NCBI RefSeq assembly: GCF_024749165.1
Contig: NZ_CP087190.1
Coordinates: 1,138,001 to 1,202,000, forward strand
DNA: 64,000 nucleotides
Direction of reading: 5' to 3'
Source: Pseudomonas sp. B21-023
GTDB taxonomy: Bacteria; Pseudomonadota; Gammaproteobacteria; Pseudomonadales; Pseudomonadaceae
A program made the translations under genes and the position numbers. The notes under the pieces are model-generated. The model was not told the DNA's origin. It worked only from the letters and a program-made list of their open reading frames with translations, and ran no database searches. Below are positions 1-10,925 of the stretch, one piece after another (positions within the stretch are counted from its first letter, which is position 1; every line of letters starts with the position of its first letter).

Positions 1-3
1 AAC

Positions 4-32
4 AAAAAAGCCCGCATCGAGGATGCGGGCTT
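4..32 (-). terminator. Intrinsic terminator of leuA
   Basis: Read on the minus strand this is a GC-rich stem (AGCCCGCATC pairing with GATGCGGGCT) followed by a run of six T. It lies about 20 bases past the leuA stop codon, as expected for a rho-independent terminator. Confidence 0.9.
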
Positions 33-49
33 CGGTCATCAGCGATGGC

Positions 50-1723
50 TTACGCCGCCTTGGCCTGCTGCTGGCTCAGCGACCGGTTCAGTGCGCTGAA
101 CAGCGCCTTGAAGCTGGCGGTGGTGATGTTCTCGTCGATGCCCACGCCGTGCACCGGACGCCCGCCGGCCACGCGCAGCTCGATGTAGGCCGCGGCCTTG
201 GCATTGGTGCCGGCGCCGATGGCGTGTTCGTTGTAGTCCATGATCTCCACGGCGATCGGCAGGCCGGCCACCAGTGCCTCGAGGGCGCCGTTGCCCTTGC
301 CGTGCCAGTGCAGGGTGGTTTCGCCTTCACCGGAGACTTCCACTTGCACGTGGCTGCTGCCGTTTTCTTCCTGCAGGCGGTGGCTGACCAGGGCATATGG
401 CGCGTTGGCCTGGAGGTATTCCTTCTGCAGCAGCTTGTAGATCTGCTCGGCGGTCATTTCCAGGCCGAGACGGTCGGTCTCGCCCTGTACCACTTGGCTG
501 AACTCGATCTGCATGCGGCGCGGCAGGCTGATGCCATATTCCTGCTCGAGCAGGTAGGTGATGCCGCCCTTGCCCGACTGGCTGTTGACGCGGATCACCG
601 CCTCGTAGCTACGGCCGATGTCGGCCGGGTCGATCGGCAGGTATGGCACTTCCCACAGCTCGCCGTCCTGCTGCTTGGCGAAGCCTTTGCGAATGGCGTC
701 CTGGTGCGAGCCGGAGAAGGCGGTGTGTACCAGGTCGCCGACGTACGGGTGACGTGGGTGCACCGGCAGCTGGTTGCATTCCTCGACGACCTTGCGCACG
801 CCGTCGATATCGGAGAAGTCGAGCTGCGGGTCGATGCCCTGGGTGTAGAGGTTCAGTGCCAGGGTCACCAGGTCGACGTTGCCGGTGCGCTCGCCGTTGC
901 CGAACAGGCAGCCTTCGGCACGGTCGGCGCCAGCCATCAGGCCCAGCTCGGTGGCGGCGATGCCGGTGCCACGGTCGTTGTGGGTGTGCAGGCTGATGAT
1001 CACGCTGTCGCGGCGGTTGACGTTACGGCAGAACCACTCGATCTGGTCGGCGTAGACGTTCGGCGTGGCGACTTCGACGGTGGCCGGCAGGTTGAGGATG
1101 ATCTTGTGCTCGGGGGTCGGGTTCCACACCTCGATTACCGCGTCGCACACTTCCTTGGCGAATTCCAGCTCGGTGGCGCTGAAGGTCTCCGGCGAGTACT
1201 GGAAGGTCCACTGGGTTTGCGGCTGCTGCGCCGCGTACTTGACGAACAGCTTGGCGGCATTGACCGCGATGTCCTTGACGCCCTGCTTGTCCTGGTTGAA
1301 GACGATGCGGCGGAACGACGGGCAGGTGGCGTTGTACAGGTGAACGATGGCCTTCTTGGCGCCGCGCAGGGATTCGAAGGTACGCGCGATCAGGTCTTCA
1401 CGGGCCTGGGTGAGCACCTGGATGGTGGTGTCGTCCGGGATGTGGCCGTCTTCGATCAGGGTGCGCACGAAGTCGAAGTCGGTCTGTGATGCCGACGGGA
1501 ACGACGCTTCGATTTCCTTCACGCCCACCTGCACCAGGGTCTTCCAGAAACGCAGCTTCTTCTCGGCATCCATCGGCTCGATCAGCGACTGGTTGCCATC
1601 ACGCAGGTCGGAGCTGCACCAGATCGGCGCCTGGGTGATGGTCTTCGACGGCCAGGTACGGTCAGGCAGGTCGATGGTCGGGAAGGCGCGGTACTTCTTC
1701 GATGGGTCTTTGAGCATGGTCAT
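50..1723 (-). CDS. leuA: 2-isopropylmalate synthase
   Basis: First committed step of leucine synthesis: condenses acetyl-CoA with 2-oxoisovalerate to 2-isopropylmalate in the cytosol. The 557-residue protein is the long LeuA form. It has a DRDGNQ-like motif near the start (DLRDGNQSL), the catalytic-barrel motif [20 protein letters not shown], and a C-terminal LeuA dimer/regulatory domain from about residue 430 that usually gives leucine feedback. The start ATG has an AGGA ribosome site about 8 bases upstream; a second ATG two codons in is also possible. A leucine-rich leader ORF lies upstream, suggesting attenuation-type control. It is expressed alone and ends at a clear terminator. Confidence 0.97.
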   Translation of the reverse strand: MTMLKDPSKKYRAFPTIDLPDRTWPSKTITQAPIWCSSDLRDGNQSLIEPMDAEKKLRFWKTLVQVGVKEIEASFPSASQTDFDFVRTLIEDGHIPDDTTIQVLTQAREDLIARTFESLRGAKKAIVHLYNATCPSFRRIVFNQDKQGVKDIAVNAAKLFVKYAAQQPQTQWTFQYSPETFSATELEFAKEVCDAVIEVWNPTPEHKIILNLPATVEVATPNVYADQIEWFCRNVNRRDSVIISLHTHNDRGTGIAATELGLMAGADRAEGCLFGNGERTGNVDLVTLALNLYTQGIDPQLDFSDIDGVRKVVEECNQLPVHPRHPYVGDLVHTAFSGSHQDAIRKGFAKQQDGELWEVPYLPIDPADIGRSYEAVIRVNSQSGKGGITYLLEQEYGISLPRRMQIEFSQVVQGETDRLGLEMTAEQIYKLLQKEYLQANAPYALVSHRLQEENGSSHVQVEVSGEGETTLHWHGKGNGALEALVAGLPIAVEIMDYNEHAIGAGTNAKAAAYIELRVAGGRPVHGVGIDENITTASFKALFSALNRSLSQQQAKAA

Positions 1724-1799
1724 GGAAGCAATCCTTTTATGTGCGGCCGTGATCGGGCCTGCCGAACGTGTACGAGATGAAAAGGCGAGGCGACGCGAT

Positions 1800-1871
1800 T
1801 CACCCTGGTAGTCGGGCGCTGACCAGGCAGAGGCTGCGGTGTTGTTGGAGGAGGGTGCTGAAGATGTTCAT
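1800..1871 (-). CDS. Candidate leader peptide of leuA
   Basis: A 23-codon ORF starts at ATG 1871 and ends at TGA 1800-1802, about 75 bases before leuA on the same strand. It encodes five Leu (codons 7, 8, 14, 16, 21; CTC, CTC, CTC, CTG, CTA) plus one Ile and one Val. This is a branched-chain-rich composition as in attenuator leaders. Its last third can fold into a CTGGT/ACCAG stem. Only a weak GGTGA/TCGCC stem followed by four T lies behind it, so a classical attenuator is not proven. The ribosome site is poor (AGGG). The call rests on composition and position. Confidence 0.45.
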   Translation of the reverse strand: MNIFSTLLQQHRSLCLVSARLPG

Positions 1872-2042
1872 ATGCTCAACCCTAACCAGTGGGTTGGGGG
1901 ATGGCAAGCATTGCGGGAAAATTGAGAGGAATGCTTAAAAAAACGAGTTTACAGAGTTTTCATGGCCATTAATTTCGGTTTGTTGAGATTTTATTGCTTT
2001 AAGCTTTTTCATTGCGCAAATCGCGGGGCCAGCGTTGGCTGC

Positions 2043-2067
2043 GTGGGAGCGGGCTTGCCCCGCGATT
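2043..2067. repeat. REP-like unit (single)
   Basis: A GTGGGAGCGGGCTTGCCCCG core, the same sequence found singly or in inverted pairs at several other intergenic sites in this window. It is an imperfect palindrome typical of Pseudomonas REP elements and lies just past the M23 peptidase stop codon. Confidence 0.8.
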
Positions 2068-2073
2068 GCGATT

Positions 2074-2901
2074 TCAGGGCTGGAACGCGCCGATGAAGAT
2101 CGCCGGATCCACCCGCGCATCGTTCAGGCTGACGTTCCAGTGCATGTGCGGCCCGGTGGCCCGGCCAGTCGAACCTACGCGGCCCACCACCTCGCCACGG
2201 CGCAGCGCCTGGCCCGGCTTCACGTCGATCTTCGACATGTGGCAGAACATGCTGATGAAGCCTTGCCCATGGTCGACGAACACCGTGCGGCCATTGAAGA
2301 AGTAGTCGCCCACCAGGATCACCTTGCCATTGGCCGGGGTCTTGATCGGCGTGCCGGCGGGCACGGCGAAGTCCAGCCCGGCATGGGGGTTGCGCTCCTC
2401 GCCATTGAAGAAGCGGCGCACGCCGAACTTGCTCGACAGCGGGCCGTTGACCGGCTTGTCGAGGATCAGGTTGCTCGGAAGCGCAGGGCTGAAACTGCGG
2501 TAGGCCTTTATCTGCTCGGCCAGTTCGCGGTCGATGCGCTTGAGGTCCTGCGGCTCAGGGTTGACCTGGCGCTTGTTCTTCAAGGTGATGTGCTGCTCGG
2601 GGTACTTCTTGCTGCCGACACTGAAAGGAATGTTGCGCCCACCCTGGGTCAGCACGGCACTGCCAGGCTTTTGCGTAAGCGGAATGCCGACGATGGCCAG
2701 CCAGTTGTCCTGCTCCCTGACCACCAATACCGGTTTGCCATCGAAGCGCGCGGTCGGGGCGCTGGCGCCCGGGCCCAGGTCGACCACCGCCACGCCGCCG
2801 GGCACGGGCTTGTTGAGGGCGCGGGTAATGTAGCTGGCGTGGGCGGCCGTGACCGGCAGCAGCAGGGCGAGGGCAAGCAGGGGCGCGAACAGGCGTGGCA
2901 T
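2074..2901 (-). CDS. M23-family peptidoglycan endopeptidase, periplasmic
   Basis: A LytM/lysostaphin-type zinc metallopeptidase that should cut peptide cross-links in murein in the periplasm. The protein has 275 residues, with a Sec signal peptide (hydrophobic core from about residue 5, cleavage near AHA-S at 21-24). An N-terminal domain precedes the M23 domain at about 155-265. Zinc ligands are H173 and D177 in NPHAGLDF and H254 in PHMHWN, with H221 as the probable catalytic histidine. All are present, so it should be active rather than an EnvC-type activator. It starts 3 bases after the xseA stop, so the two are probably cotranscribed. Its exact cleavage specificity is not predictable from sequence. 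Confidence 0.9.
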   Translation of the reverse strand: MPRLFAPLLALALLLPVTAAHASYITRALNKPVPGGVAVVDLGPGASAPTARFDGKPVLVVREQDNWLAIVGIPLTQKPGSAVLTQGGRNIPFSVGSKKYPEQHITLKNKRQVNPEPQDLKRIDRELAEQIKAYRSFSPALPSNLILDKPVNGPLSSKFGVRRFFNGEERNPHAGLDFAVPAGTPIKTPANGKVILVGDYFFNGRTVFVDHGQGFISMFCHMSKIDVKPGQALRRGEVVGRVGSTGRATGPHMHWNVSLNDARVDPAIFIGAFQP

Positions 2902-2904
2902 GTG

Positions 2905-4284
2905 TCAGTCCAGTAGCGAGAGGGTGACCGGGGTCTGGTGGTTGTCCTCGACCCGCACCTTGAGCTCGCCTTCGTTGAGGCGGGCGGTCAGGCGTTGGCC
3001 GTTGTGGGTTTGCGCGGCGCTGCGGATGGCCTGGCCGCGCTCATCCAGGAGGATGCTGTAGCCGCGGGCGAGGGTGGCCAGCGGGCTGACCACCTGCAGG
3101 GTCTGTAGTTGTGCCTGGAAGCGCTGGCGGCGGTCCTTGAGCACCTCGCGCATGGCCCGCGGCAGGCGCTCGGCGAGGCTGTCCAGGCGCTGTTTGAGCA
3201 GTTTCAGGCTGCGTCCCGGATGTTGCGCGGCCAGGCGCGTGTCGAGGCGGCCGAGGCGTTGCTGGCGCTGGTTCATGTCGAGCATGAAGGCGCGACGCAG
3301 GCGCATGTCCAGATCGTCCAGGCGCTGGGCCTGCTGGCGCAGGCGTTCGCCGGGGTGGCGCAGGCGTCGGGCCAGCCCGTCGAGGCGCAGGCGGTCGTGG
3401 GCCAGGCGGTTCTGCATGCGCAGCAGCAGGCGCCGTTGCAGGCTGTCGAGGCGCTGCTGCAGGCCGCTGCTGTCGGGGGCGAGCAGCTCGGCGGCGGCCG
3501 ACGGCGTGGGTGCGCGTACATCGGCGACGAAGTCGCTGATCGACACGTCGGTCTCATGGCCCACGGCGCTGACAATAGGCGTGACGCAGGCGGCCACGGC
3601 GCGGGCCACGGCCTCTTCGTTGAAGCACCAGAGGTCTTCCAGCGAGCCGCCGCCACGGGCCAGGATCAGCGCGTCGAAGCCTTGCCGATCGGCCATCTGC
3701 AGGGCGCGGACGATCTGGTTGATCGCCTCGCGGCCCTGCACCGCGGTGGGGATCAGGTTCAACTCGACCTGCGGCGCACGGCGGCCGAACACACTGATGA
3801 TGTCGCGAATCACCGCGCCGGTGGGCGAGGTGATGATGCCGATGCGTTGCGGGTGCGCTGGCAGCGGCTTCTTGCGTTCGGTGCTGAACAGCCCCTCGGC
3901 GCCGAGCTTTTCCTTCAGCGCCTCGAACGCCAGGCGCAGGGCACCGTCGCCGGCCGGCTCGACCGTATCGAGGATCAGCTGGTAGTCGCCACGCCCTTCG
4001 AACAGCGAGACCTTGCCGCGCACCCGTACCGCCAGGCCGTCACGCAGGGCCTGGCGCACCCGGGCGGCGTTCTGCCGGAACAGCGCACAGCGGATCTGCG
4101 CGCCGCTGTCCTTGAGGGTGAAGTACATATGGCCGGAGGCCGGGCGGGCGAGGTTGGAAATCTCGCCTTCCACCCAGACGCTGCGGAACACGTCCTCGAG
4201 CAGCACGCGGGCGCGGCCGTTGAGCTGGCTGACGGTGAGGACCTCGCGGTCCAGGCCGAGTCGTTCGAAAGGGTCTCTGATCAT
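2905..4284 (-). CDS. xseA: Exodeoxyribonuclease VII large subunit
   Basis: Large catalytic subunit of exonuclease VII, which degrades single-stranded DNA from both ends to acid-soluble oligonucleotides together with several XseB subunits. The 459-residue protein has an N-terminal OB-fold (about 15-110, LNGRARVLLEDVF...VWVEGEISNL), the catalytic domain (about 120-330, with ARGGGSLEDLWCFN and the SAVGHETDVSISDFVADVRAPTPSAAAE region), and a long Arg/Gln/Leu-rich coiled coil. ATG 4284 was chosen because MIRDPFERL is the usual start; an in-frame extension to 4377 lacks homology. xseB is not in the window. Confidence 0.96.
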   Translation of the reverse strand: MIRDPFERLGLDREVLTVSQLNGRARVLLEDVFRSVWVEGEISNLARPASGHMYFTLKDSGAQIRCALFRQNAARVRQALRDGLAVRVRGKVSLFEGRGDYQLILDTVEPAGDGALRLAFEALKEKLGAEGLFSTERKKPLPAHPQRIGIITSPTGAVIRDIISVFGRRAPQVELNLIPTAVQGREAINQIVRALQMADRQGFDALILARGGGSLEDLWCFNEEAVARAVAACVTPIVSAVGHETDVSISDFVADVRAPTPSAAAELLAPDSSGLQQRLDSLQRRLLLRMQNRLAHDRLRLDGLARRLRHPGERLRQQAQRLDDLDMRLRRAFMLDMNQRQQRLGRLDTRLAAQHPGRSLKLLKQRLDSLAERLPRAMREVLKDRRQRFQAQLQTLQVVSPLATLARGYSILLDERGQAIRSAAQTHNGQRLTARLNEGELKVRVEDNHQTPVTLSLLD

Positions 4285-4421
4285 GGCGGCATCATAAAGG
4301 AGCCGTCGCGCGGATGCACTGTGCCGGCTGCTGGTACGCCCAACCTTGGGAGTATTTCCGGCTGCCGGCCCCGACACCCGGCGATGCAGTCTGGGCGCTT
4401 GATTCCATGAGGAGATTCGCC

Positions 4422-5186
4422 ATGTATCCCATAGACGCCCACACTTACCGCTCCAAGGCTTTCAACCGACGGGTGCGATTCCTGGTGCTGCATTACACAG
4501 CCATCAATTTCAACGGCTCGATCAATGCGCTGGTCAACGGTACCCAGGTCAGCGCCCACTACCTGGTGCCCGACCCGTCCGATCCGAGCTTCGCGAGTGC
4601 AGGTTTTGATGCGATGCGCACCTTCAACCTCGTTGACGAGAACGAGCGCGCCTGGCATGCGGGGGTCAGCGGCTGGGCAGGACGCAGCAACCTGAACGAT
4701 ACGTCGATCGGCATCGAGATCGGCAACCAGGCGTCGGTGAGCAACGGCCAGTTCATGTTCCCGCCCTATCACCCCCAGCAGGTAGAAGCCTTGATCCAGC
4801 TGGGCCAGGCGATCCTGCAGCGCTATCCGGAGATCACGCCGACCCAGGTGGTCGGCCATAGCGACATCGCCATTGGCCGCAAGAGCGACCCGGGCGCCGC
4901 TTTTCCCTGGCAGGCCCTGCACCAGGCCGGTATCGGCGCCTGGTATGACGAGGCGCGCAAGGCGCACTACGAGCAGCGGTTCGCGGGTTGCCTGCCGCAG
5001 CTCAAGGTCGTCCTCGACAAGCTGCGTACCTACGGTTACAGCTTCCCGCCCCGCCCCGATCCGGCCCAGGTGCGCGCGTTGCTCAGGGCGTTCCAGCTGC
5101 ATTTCAGGCCAGGCAACTATGACGGTGTGCTGGATGCCGAGACCGCGGCGATCGTCTTTGCGCTGGTGGAGCGCTACATGCCCTGA
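4422..5186 (+). CDS. ampDh3: N-acetylmuramoyl-L-alanine amidase, AmpDh3-like
   Basis: An Amidase_2-family enzyme that cleaves the bond between N-acetylmuramic acid and L-alanine in peptidoglycan or its turnover products. The 254-residue protein begins RVRFLVLHYTA and keeps the zinc ligands of the family: the first His in LHYTA, a second in VGHSDIA, and the Asp in GRKSDPG. WHAGVSGWAG is the usual active-site strand. Residues from about 205 form a peptidoglycan-binding-like domain. The layout closely matches what I remember of P. aeruginosa AmpDh3. No signal peptide is visible. ATG 4422 has a GAGGAG ribosome site; a longer frame to 4314 would overlap the xseA promoter region. The end overlaps the convergent LysR gene by 13 bases. 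Confidence 0.88.
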   Translation: MYPIDAHTYRSKAFNRRVRFLVLHYTAINFNGSINALVNGTQVSAHYLVPDPSDPSFASAGFDAMRTFNLVDENERAWHAGVSGWAGRSNLNDTSIGIEIGNQASVSNGQFMFPPYHPQQVEALIQLGQAILQRYPEITPTQVVGHSDIAIGRKSDPGAAFPWQALHQAGIGAWYDEARKAHYEQRFAGCLPQLKVVLDKLRTYGYSFPPRPDPAQVRALLRAFQLHFRPGNYDGVLDAETAAIVFALVERYMP

Positions 5187-6073
5187 TCGCCCTGTGGCGA
5201 GCGCAGGCTGTCCAGCAGCTTTCTCGACAGCGCTGCTGCGTCGCGTCGGCAGGCCAGGGCCACGGTGCTCTGGCAAGCCTCGGCCAGCGGCACGAAGGTG
5301 ACAGAGGGCGGGGCGATCTCGCGCATGCTCAGGGGCAGCAACGCCACACCGAACCCGGCCTGGATCAGTTGCAGCTGGGTGGTCTTGCGCGACACCACCT
5401 GCGCCGCCCGGGGAAAGAACCCTTCGTTCATGCATAACGACGCCGACAGGTAGCTCAGCCCGCCGCGCTGGCGGTGGGGTATGGAAATGAAGCGCTCCTC
5501 GCGCAGGTGCCCCAACCGAACACTGGCTGCCGCGGCCAGTGGGTGGTTCGCCGCCACAGCCAGCAGCAGGGGCTCATCGAACAACGCATGCAGCTCAACG
5601 CCCTCATGCTGGCGCAGCACCGGCAGGCGCAGCAGGCCAATTTCCAGGCGGCCTTGTGCGATATCCTCCAGTTGTGCTTCCGACGATTGCTGGGCGATCT
5701 CCAGGGAAACGCCGGGGTTGTCCTCGAGGTAGCCGCCGAGGCGCTGCAGGAGCTGCCCGGTCAGTGGCACGGTGCTGGAGTGGTTCAGTCGCAGGCTGCC
5801 ACGCAAGCCCTGGCCAATCTCGTGGGCCAGGCGCTCGGCTTTGTCCAGGTCAACCAGCAGGCATCGGGCGCGCTCGAGAAAGGCCTGACCGGCCACGGTC
5901 AGGCGTGGCAGGCGCGCAGTGCGTTCGAACAGGGCGGTGCCCAGCTGAAGCTCAAGCTCCTTGATCTGCCGGCTGAGGGCCGACTGGGCAATGTACAACC
6001 GCTCGGCGGCGGCGCTGAAGCTGCCGACCTCGGCGATTTCGACGAAGTAGCGCAGTTGGCGGATAGAAGTCAT
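5174..6073 (-). CDS. LysR-family transcriptional regulator
   Basis: A 299-residue LysR-type regulator. The N-terminal winged helix-turn-helix spans about residues 1-60 (RQLRYFVEIAEVGSFSAAAERLYIAQSALSRQI) and the effector-binding domain about 90-295. It is transcribed divergently from a TSUP-family permease across a 97-base gap that holds nested palindromes, so it probably controls that permease. The ligand is unknown; an organic acid or sulfonate is a guess from the partner family only. It ends inside the last codons of the convergent amidase gene. Confidence 0.93.
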   Translation of the reverse strand: MTSIRQLRYFVEIAEVGSFSAAAERLYIAQSALSRQIKELELQLGTALFERTARLPRLTVAGQAFLERARCLLVDLDKAERLAHEIGQGLRGSLRLNHSSTVPLTGQLLQRLGGYLEDNPGVSLEIAQQSSEAQLEDIAQGRLEIGLLRLPVLRQHEGVELHALFDEPLLLAVAANHPLAAAASVRLGHLREERFISIPHRQRGGLSYLSASLCMNEGFFPRAAQVVSRKTTQLQLIQAGFGVALLPLSMREIAPPSVTFVPLAEACQSTVALACRRDAAALSRKLLDSLRSPQGDQGM

Positions 6074-6080
6074 GTCATGC

Positions 6081-6111
6081 CTTTTCGAGATGTCTTACGG
6101 CGAAAAGACAT
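6081..6111. promoter_or_regulatory. Nested palindromes, candidate LysR operator
   Basis: Two interleaved inverted repeats lie between the divergent LysR and TSUP genes: CTTTTCG (6081-6087) with CGAAAAG (6101-6107), and ATGTCTT (6090-6096) with AAGACAT (6105-6111). Position and dyad symmetry fit a LysR binding site that also autoregulates the regulator. Confidence 0.5.
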
Positions 6112-6170
6112 ATTAGTCGGCATGGCTTGTGGCTGGCTAATCTTCAGTGGACTTCCAAGGAACTGCCGCG

Positions 6171-6926
6171 ATGCTCGCTCAATTGTCGTTTTCCACGTCC
6201 GACTGGCTGCCCATCCTGCTGGGAGTGGGGGTGGCTTACATCGTCTTCGGCATCGCCGGTTTCGGCACCGCGCTGGTCGCCGGCCCCGTGCTGATCCATT
6301 TCATGCCGTTGTCGCGGATCATCCCGCTGCTGGTGCTGCTGGACTTCGTCGCCGCCTTCGGCAACCTGCTGCCTTCGCGGCGCGATGTGGTGCGCGGCGA
6401 GTTGCTGCGCCTGCTGCCGTTCATGGCCGTGGGTTGCACCCTGGGCGTGGTGTTCCTGCTACGGCTCAAGTCCGATCTGCTGCTGTTGCTGATGGGCATC
6501 TTCGTGACCGCCTATGCGGTCTATGGCCTGGCGGTCAAGGTGCGCCCGGCTAGCCTGTCGGGCGCCTGGGCGGTGCCCATGGGCACGGTGGGCGGATTGT
6601 TCGGCGCCTTGTTCGGCAGTGGTGGTTTCCTCTACGCGATCTACCTCAGCGCCCGCCTGGAGGCCAAGGAACAGGTGCGTGCGACCCAGGTCGCCCTGAT
6701 CAGTTGCAGCACGGTGGTGCGCCTGTCGCTGTTCCTGATCGCCGGGGTGTATGCCGATAGCAGCTTGCTGCTGCTCGCCGCCTGCCTGTTGCCGGTGATG
6801 TTCGTCGGCACCTGGCTGGGGCGGCGACTGACCTTGAAACTGTCCCGCGAGGCCTTCATCCGCCTGGTCACCTGGTTGGTCCTGGCTAGCGGCCTGGCGC
6901 TTATCGGCCGCTACCTGAGCGCCTGA
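6171..6926 (+). CDS. TSUP-family (TauE/SafE) membrane transporter
   Basis: A 251-residue inner-membrane protein with about eight hydrophobic segments and the family-typical glycine-rich GVAYIVFGIAGFGTALVAGP near the N-terminus and GTVGGLFGALFGSGGFLYAIYL in the middle (the second half-repeat). TSUP proteins move sulfite, sulfoacetate or other small organic anions; the substrate here is unknown. ATG 6171 is preferred over the upstream GTG 6147 because AAGGA sits 9 bases before it. The divergent LysR regulator is the probable controller. Confidence 0.85.
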   Translation: MLAQLSFSTSDWLPILLGVGVAYIVFGIAGFGTALVAGPVLIHFMPLSRIIPLLVLLDFVAAFGNLLPSRRDVVRGELLRLLPFMAVGCTLGVVFLLRLKSDLLLLLMGIFVTAYAVYGLAVKVRPASLSGAWAVPMGTVGGLFGALFGSGGFLYAIYLSARLEAKEQVRATQVALISCSTVVRLSLFLIAGVYADSSLLLLAACLLPVMFVGTWLGRRLTLKLSREAFIRLVTWLVLASGLALIGRYLSA

Positions 6927-6976
6927 GCAGGCGCTAGAATTGCGCCATTACCGCAGTCCCCAGGCCCGCCTCACGC

Positions 6977-9090
<2,114 letters not shown>

Positions 9091-9110
9091 GGCTTCCAGC
9101 AATTACCGAA

Positions 9111-9133
9111 CGGGGCTGTCATACACAGCCCCG
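9111..9133 (+). other. Hairpin between guaB and guaA
   Basis: A perfect 9-bp stem (CGGGGCTGT pairing with ACAGCCCCG) with a 5-base loop lies between guaB and guaA. Only a loose GTCGTTT follows, so it is at best a weak terminator. It may tune guaA levels or protect the guaB 3' end. Confidence 0.6.
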
Positions 9134-9167
9134 CGTCGTTTCCGATTTCCACTGACGAGATTGAGTC

Positions 9168-10745
9168 ATGGCCCTCGACATTCACGCTCACCGCATCCTG
9201 ATCCTCGATTTCGGTTCCCAGTACACCCAGCTGATCGCCCGCCGCGTGCGTGAGATCGGTGTGTATTGCGAGCTGCACCCGTTCGACATGGACGATGAAG
9301 CGATCCGCGAATTCAACCCGCGCGGCATCATCCTGGCCGGTGGCCCCGAGTCGGTCCACGAAGCCAACAGCCCACGCGCGCCGCAGGCCGTGTTCGACCT
9401 GAAAGTACCCGTGCTGGGCATCTGCTACGGCATGCAGACCATGGCCGAGCAGATGGGCGGCAAGGTCGAAGGTTCCGACCTGCGCGAGTTCGGTTACGCC
9501 CGCGTCGACGTGGTCGGCAAGAGCCGCCTGCTCGATGGCATCGAAGACCATGTCGACGATGACGGCGTGCTGGGCCTGGACGTGTGGATGAGCCATGGCG
9601 ACAAGGTCACCCAGATGCCAGGCAACTTCAGCGTGCTGGCCAGCACTCCGAGCTGCCCGATCGCCGGCATGTACGACGATGCCCTGGGCTACTACGGCGT
9701 GCAGTTCCACCCGGAAGTGACCCACACCAAGCAAGGCGGTCGCATCCTGTCGCGCTTCGTCCAGGACATCTGCGGCTGTGAAGCGCTGTGGACTGCCTCG
9801 AACATCGTCGAGGACGCTATCGCCCAGGTCCGTGCACAGGTCGGTTCGGCCAACGTCCTGCTGGGCCTGTCCGGCGGCGTCGACAGCTCGGTTGTTGCCG
9901 CGCTGCTGCATCGCGCCATCGGCGACCAGCTGACCTGCGTGTTCGTCGACAACGGCCTGCTGCGCCTGCACGAAGGCGACCAGGTGATGGCCATGTTCAA
10001 GGAGAACATGGGCGTCAAGGTGATCCGCGCCGATGCCGAGAAGCAGTTCCTCGACAATCTGGAAGGCGAAGCCGACCCGGAGAAGAAGCGCAAGATCATC
10101 GGCCGCACCTTCATCGACGTGTTCGATGCCGAGGCCAGCAAGCTGGAGAACATCCAGTTCCTCGCCCAGGGCACCATCTACCCCGACGTGATCGAGTCGG
10201 CCGGCGCCAAGAGCGGCAAGGCCCACGTGATCAAGTCGCACCACAACGTCGGCGGCCTGCCGGAGGAAATGAACCTCAAGCTGGTCGAGCCCCTGCGTGA
10301 GCTGTTCAAGGACGAAGTGCGCAAGATCGGCCTGGAACTGGGCCTGCCGTACGACATGGTCTACCGCCACCCGTTCCCGGGCCCGGGCCTGGGTGTGCGC
10401 ATCCTCGGTGAAGTGAAGAAGGAATATGCCGACATCCTGCGTCGCGCCGACCACATCTTCATCGAAGAGCTGCGCAAGGCCGACTGGTACCACAAGACCA
10501 GCCAGGCGTTCGTGGTGTTCCAGCCGGTCAAGTCGGTCGGCGTCGTCGGTGACGGCCGTCGCTACGCCTGGGTCGTGGCCCTGCGTGCCGTCGAGACCGT
10601 GGACTTCATGACCGCGCGCTGGGCGCACCTGCCGTACGAACTGCTGGAAACCGTCAGTGGTCGTATCATCAACGAAATCGACGGCATCTCCCGCGTCACC
10701 TACGACGTGTCGAGCAAGCCGCCGGCCACTATCGAGTGGGAATGA
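9168..10745 (+). CDS. guaA: GMP synthase (glutamine-hydrolysing)
   Basis: Converts XMP to GMP using glutamine and ATP. The 525-residue protein has an N-terminal class I glutamine amidotransferase domain with the nucleophile C86 in GICYGMQ and a His/Glu pair in FHPEV. The ATP pyrophosphatase domain has the P-loop [11 protein letters not shown] at about 230. The C-terminal dimerisation domain ends PPATIEWE, the usual GuaA terminus. It is probably cotranscribed with guaB, with an internal hairpin between them, and is followed by two terminator-like hairpins. Confidence 0.98.
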   Translation: MALDIHAHRILILDFGSQYTQLIARRVREIGVYCELHPFDMDDEAIREFNPRGIILAGGPESVHEANSPRAPQAVFDLKVPVLGICYGMQTMAEQMGGKVEGSDLREFGYARVDVVGKSRLLDGIEDHVDDDGVLGLDVWMSHGDKVTQMPGNFSVLASTPSCPIAGMYDDALGYYGVQFHPEVTHTKQGGRILSRFVQDICGCEALWTASNIVEDAIAQVRAQVGSANVLLGLSGGVDSSVVAALLHRAIGDQLTCVFVDNGLLRLHEGDQVMAMFKENMGVKVIRADAEKQFLDNLEGEADPEKKRKIIGRTFIDVFDAEASKLENIQFLAQGTIYPDVIESAGAKSGKAHVIKSHHNVGGLPEEMNLKLVEPLRELFKDEVRKIGLELGLPYDMVYRHPFPGPGLGVRILGEVKKEYADILRRADHIFIEELRKADWYHKTSQAFVVFQPVKSVGVVGDGRRYAWVVALRAVETVDFMTARWAHLPYELLETVSGRIINEIDGISRVTYDVSSKPPATIEWE

Positions 10746-10791
10746 TCTCGCGCCCGGCGTAGACCGGAAGCAAATGGCAAGAAACACCCCT

Positions 10792-10816
10792 AAAGCCCGC
10801 GTAACTGCGGGCTTTT
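10792..10816 (+). terminator. Terminator downstream of guaA
   Basis: A 9-bp stem (AAAGCCCGC pairing with GCGGGCTTT) with a 6-base loop, ending in TTTT, 46 bases past the guaA stop codon. Confidence 0.85.
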
Positions 10817-10873
10817 GGCATTCAGTCGGGCAGGTGAAATAGCCAGACGCTTATGGGCTTCACCCTCAGCCCC

Positions 10874-10910
10874 AAACAACAAAACCCGCCAATGCGGGTT
10901 TTGTTGTTTG
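10874..10910. terminator. Bidirectional terminator between guaA and the autotransporter
   Basis: A perfect 17-bp inverted repeat (arms CAAACAACAAAACCCGC) with loop CAAT. The TTTTGTTGTTTG tail reads as a T-rich end on both strands, so it can stop transcription from guaA and from the convergent autotransporter gene. Confidence 0.85.
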
Positions 10911-10925
10911 AAGCGCAGACGTTGG

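Larger units (their letters stand above)
1724..2073. other. leuA upstream region
   Basis: A 350-base gap between the M23 peptidase gene and leuA. It holds the candidate leader ORF (1800-1871), an AT-rich stretch at about 1925-2010 that probably carries the leuA promoter, and a REP-like unit at 2043-2067. I could not pick a convincing -35/-10 pair. Confidence 0.6.

Noticed and set aside
9111..9133. Strong intrinsic terminator separating guaB from guaA
   Set aside because: The stem is perfect but no T-run follows, and guaA has no obvious promoter after it, so the genes are still treated as one unit.
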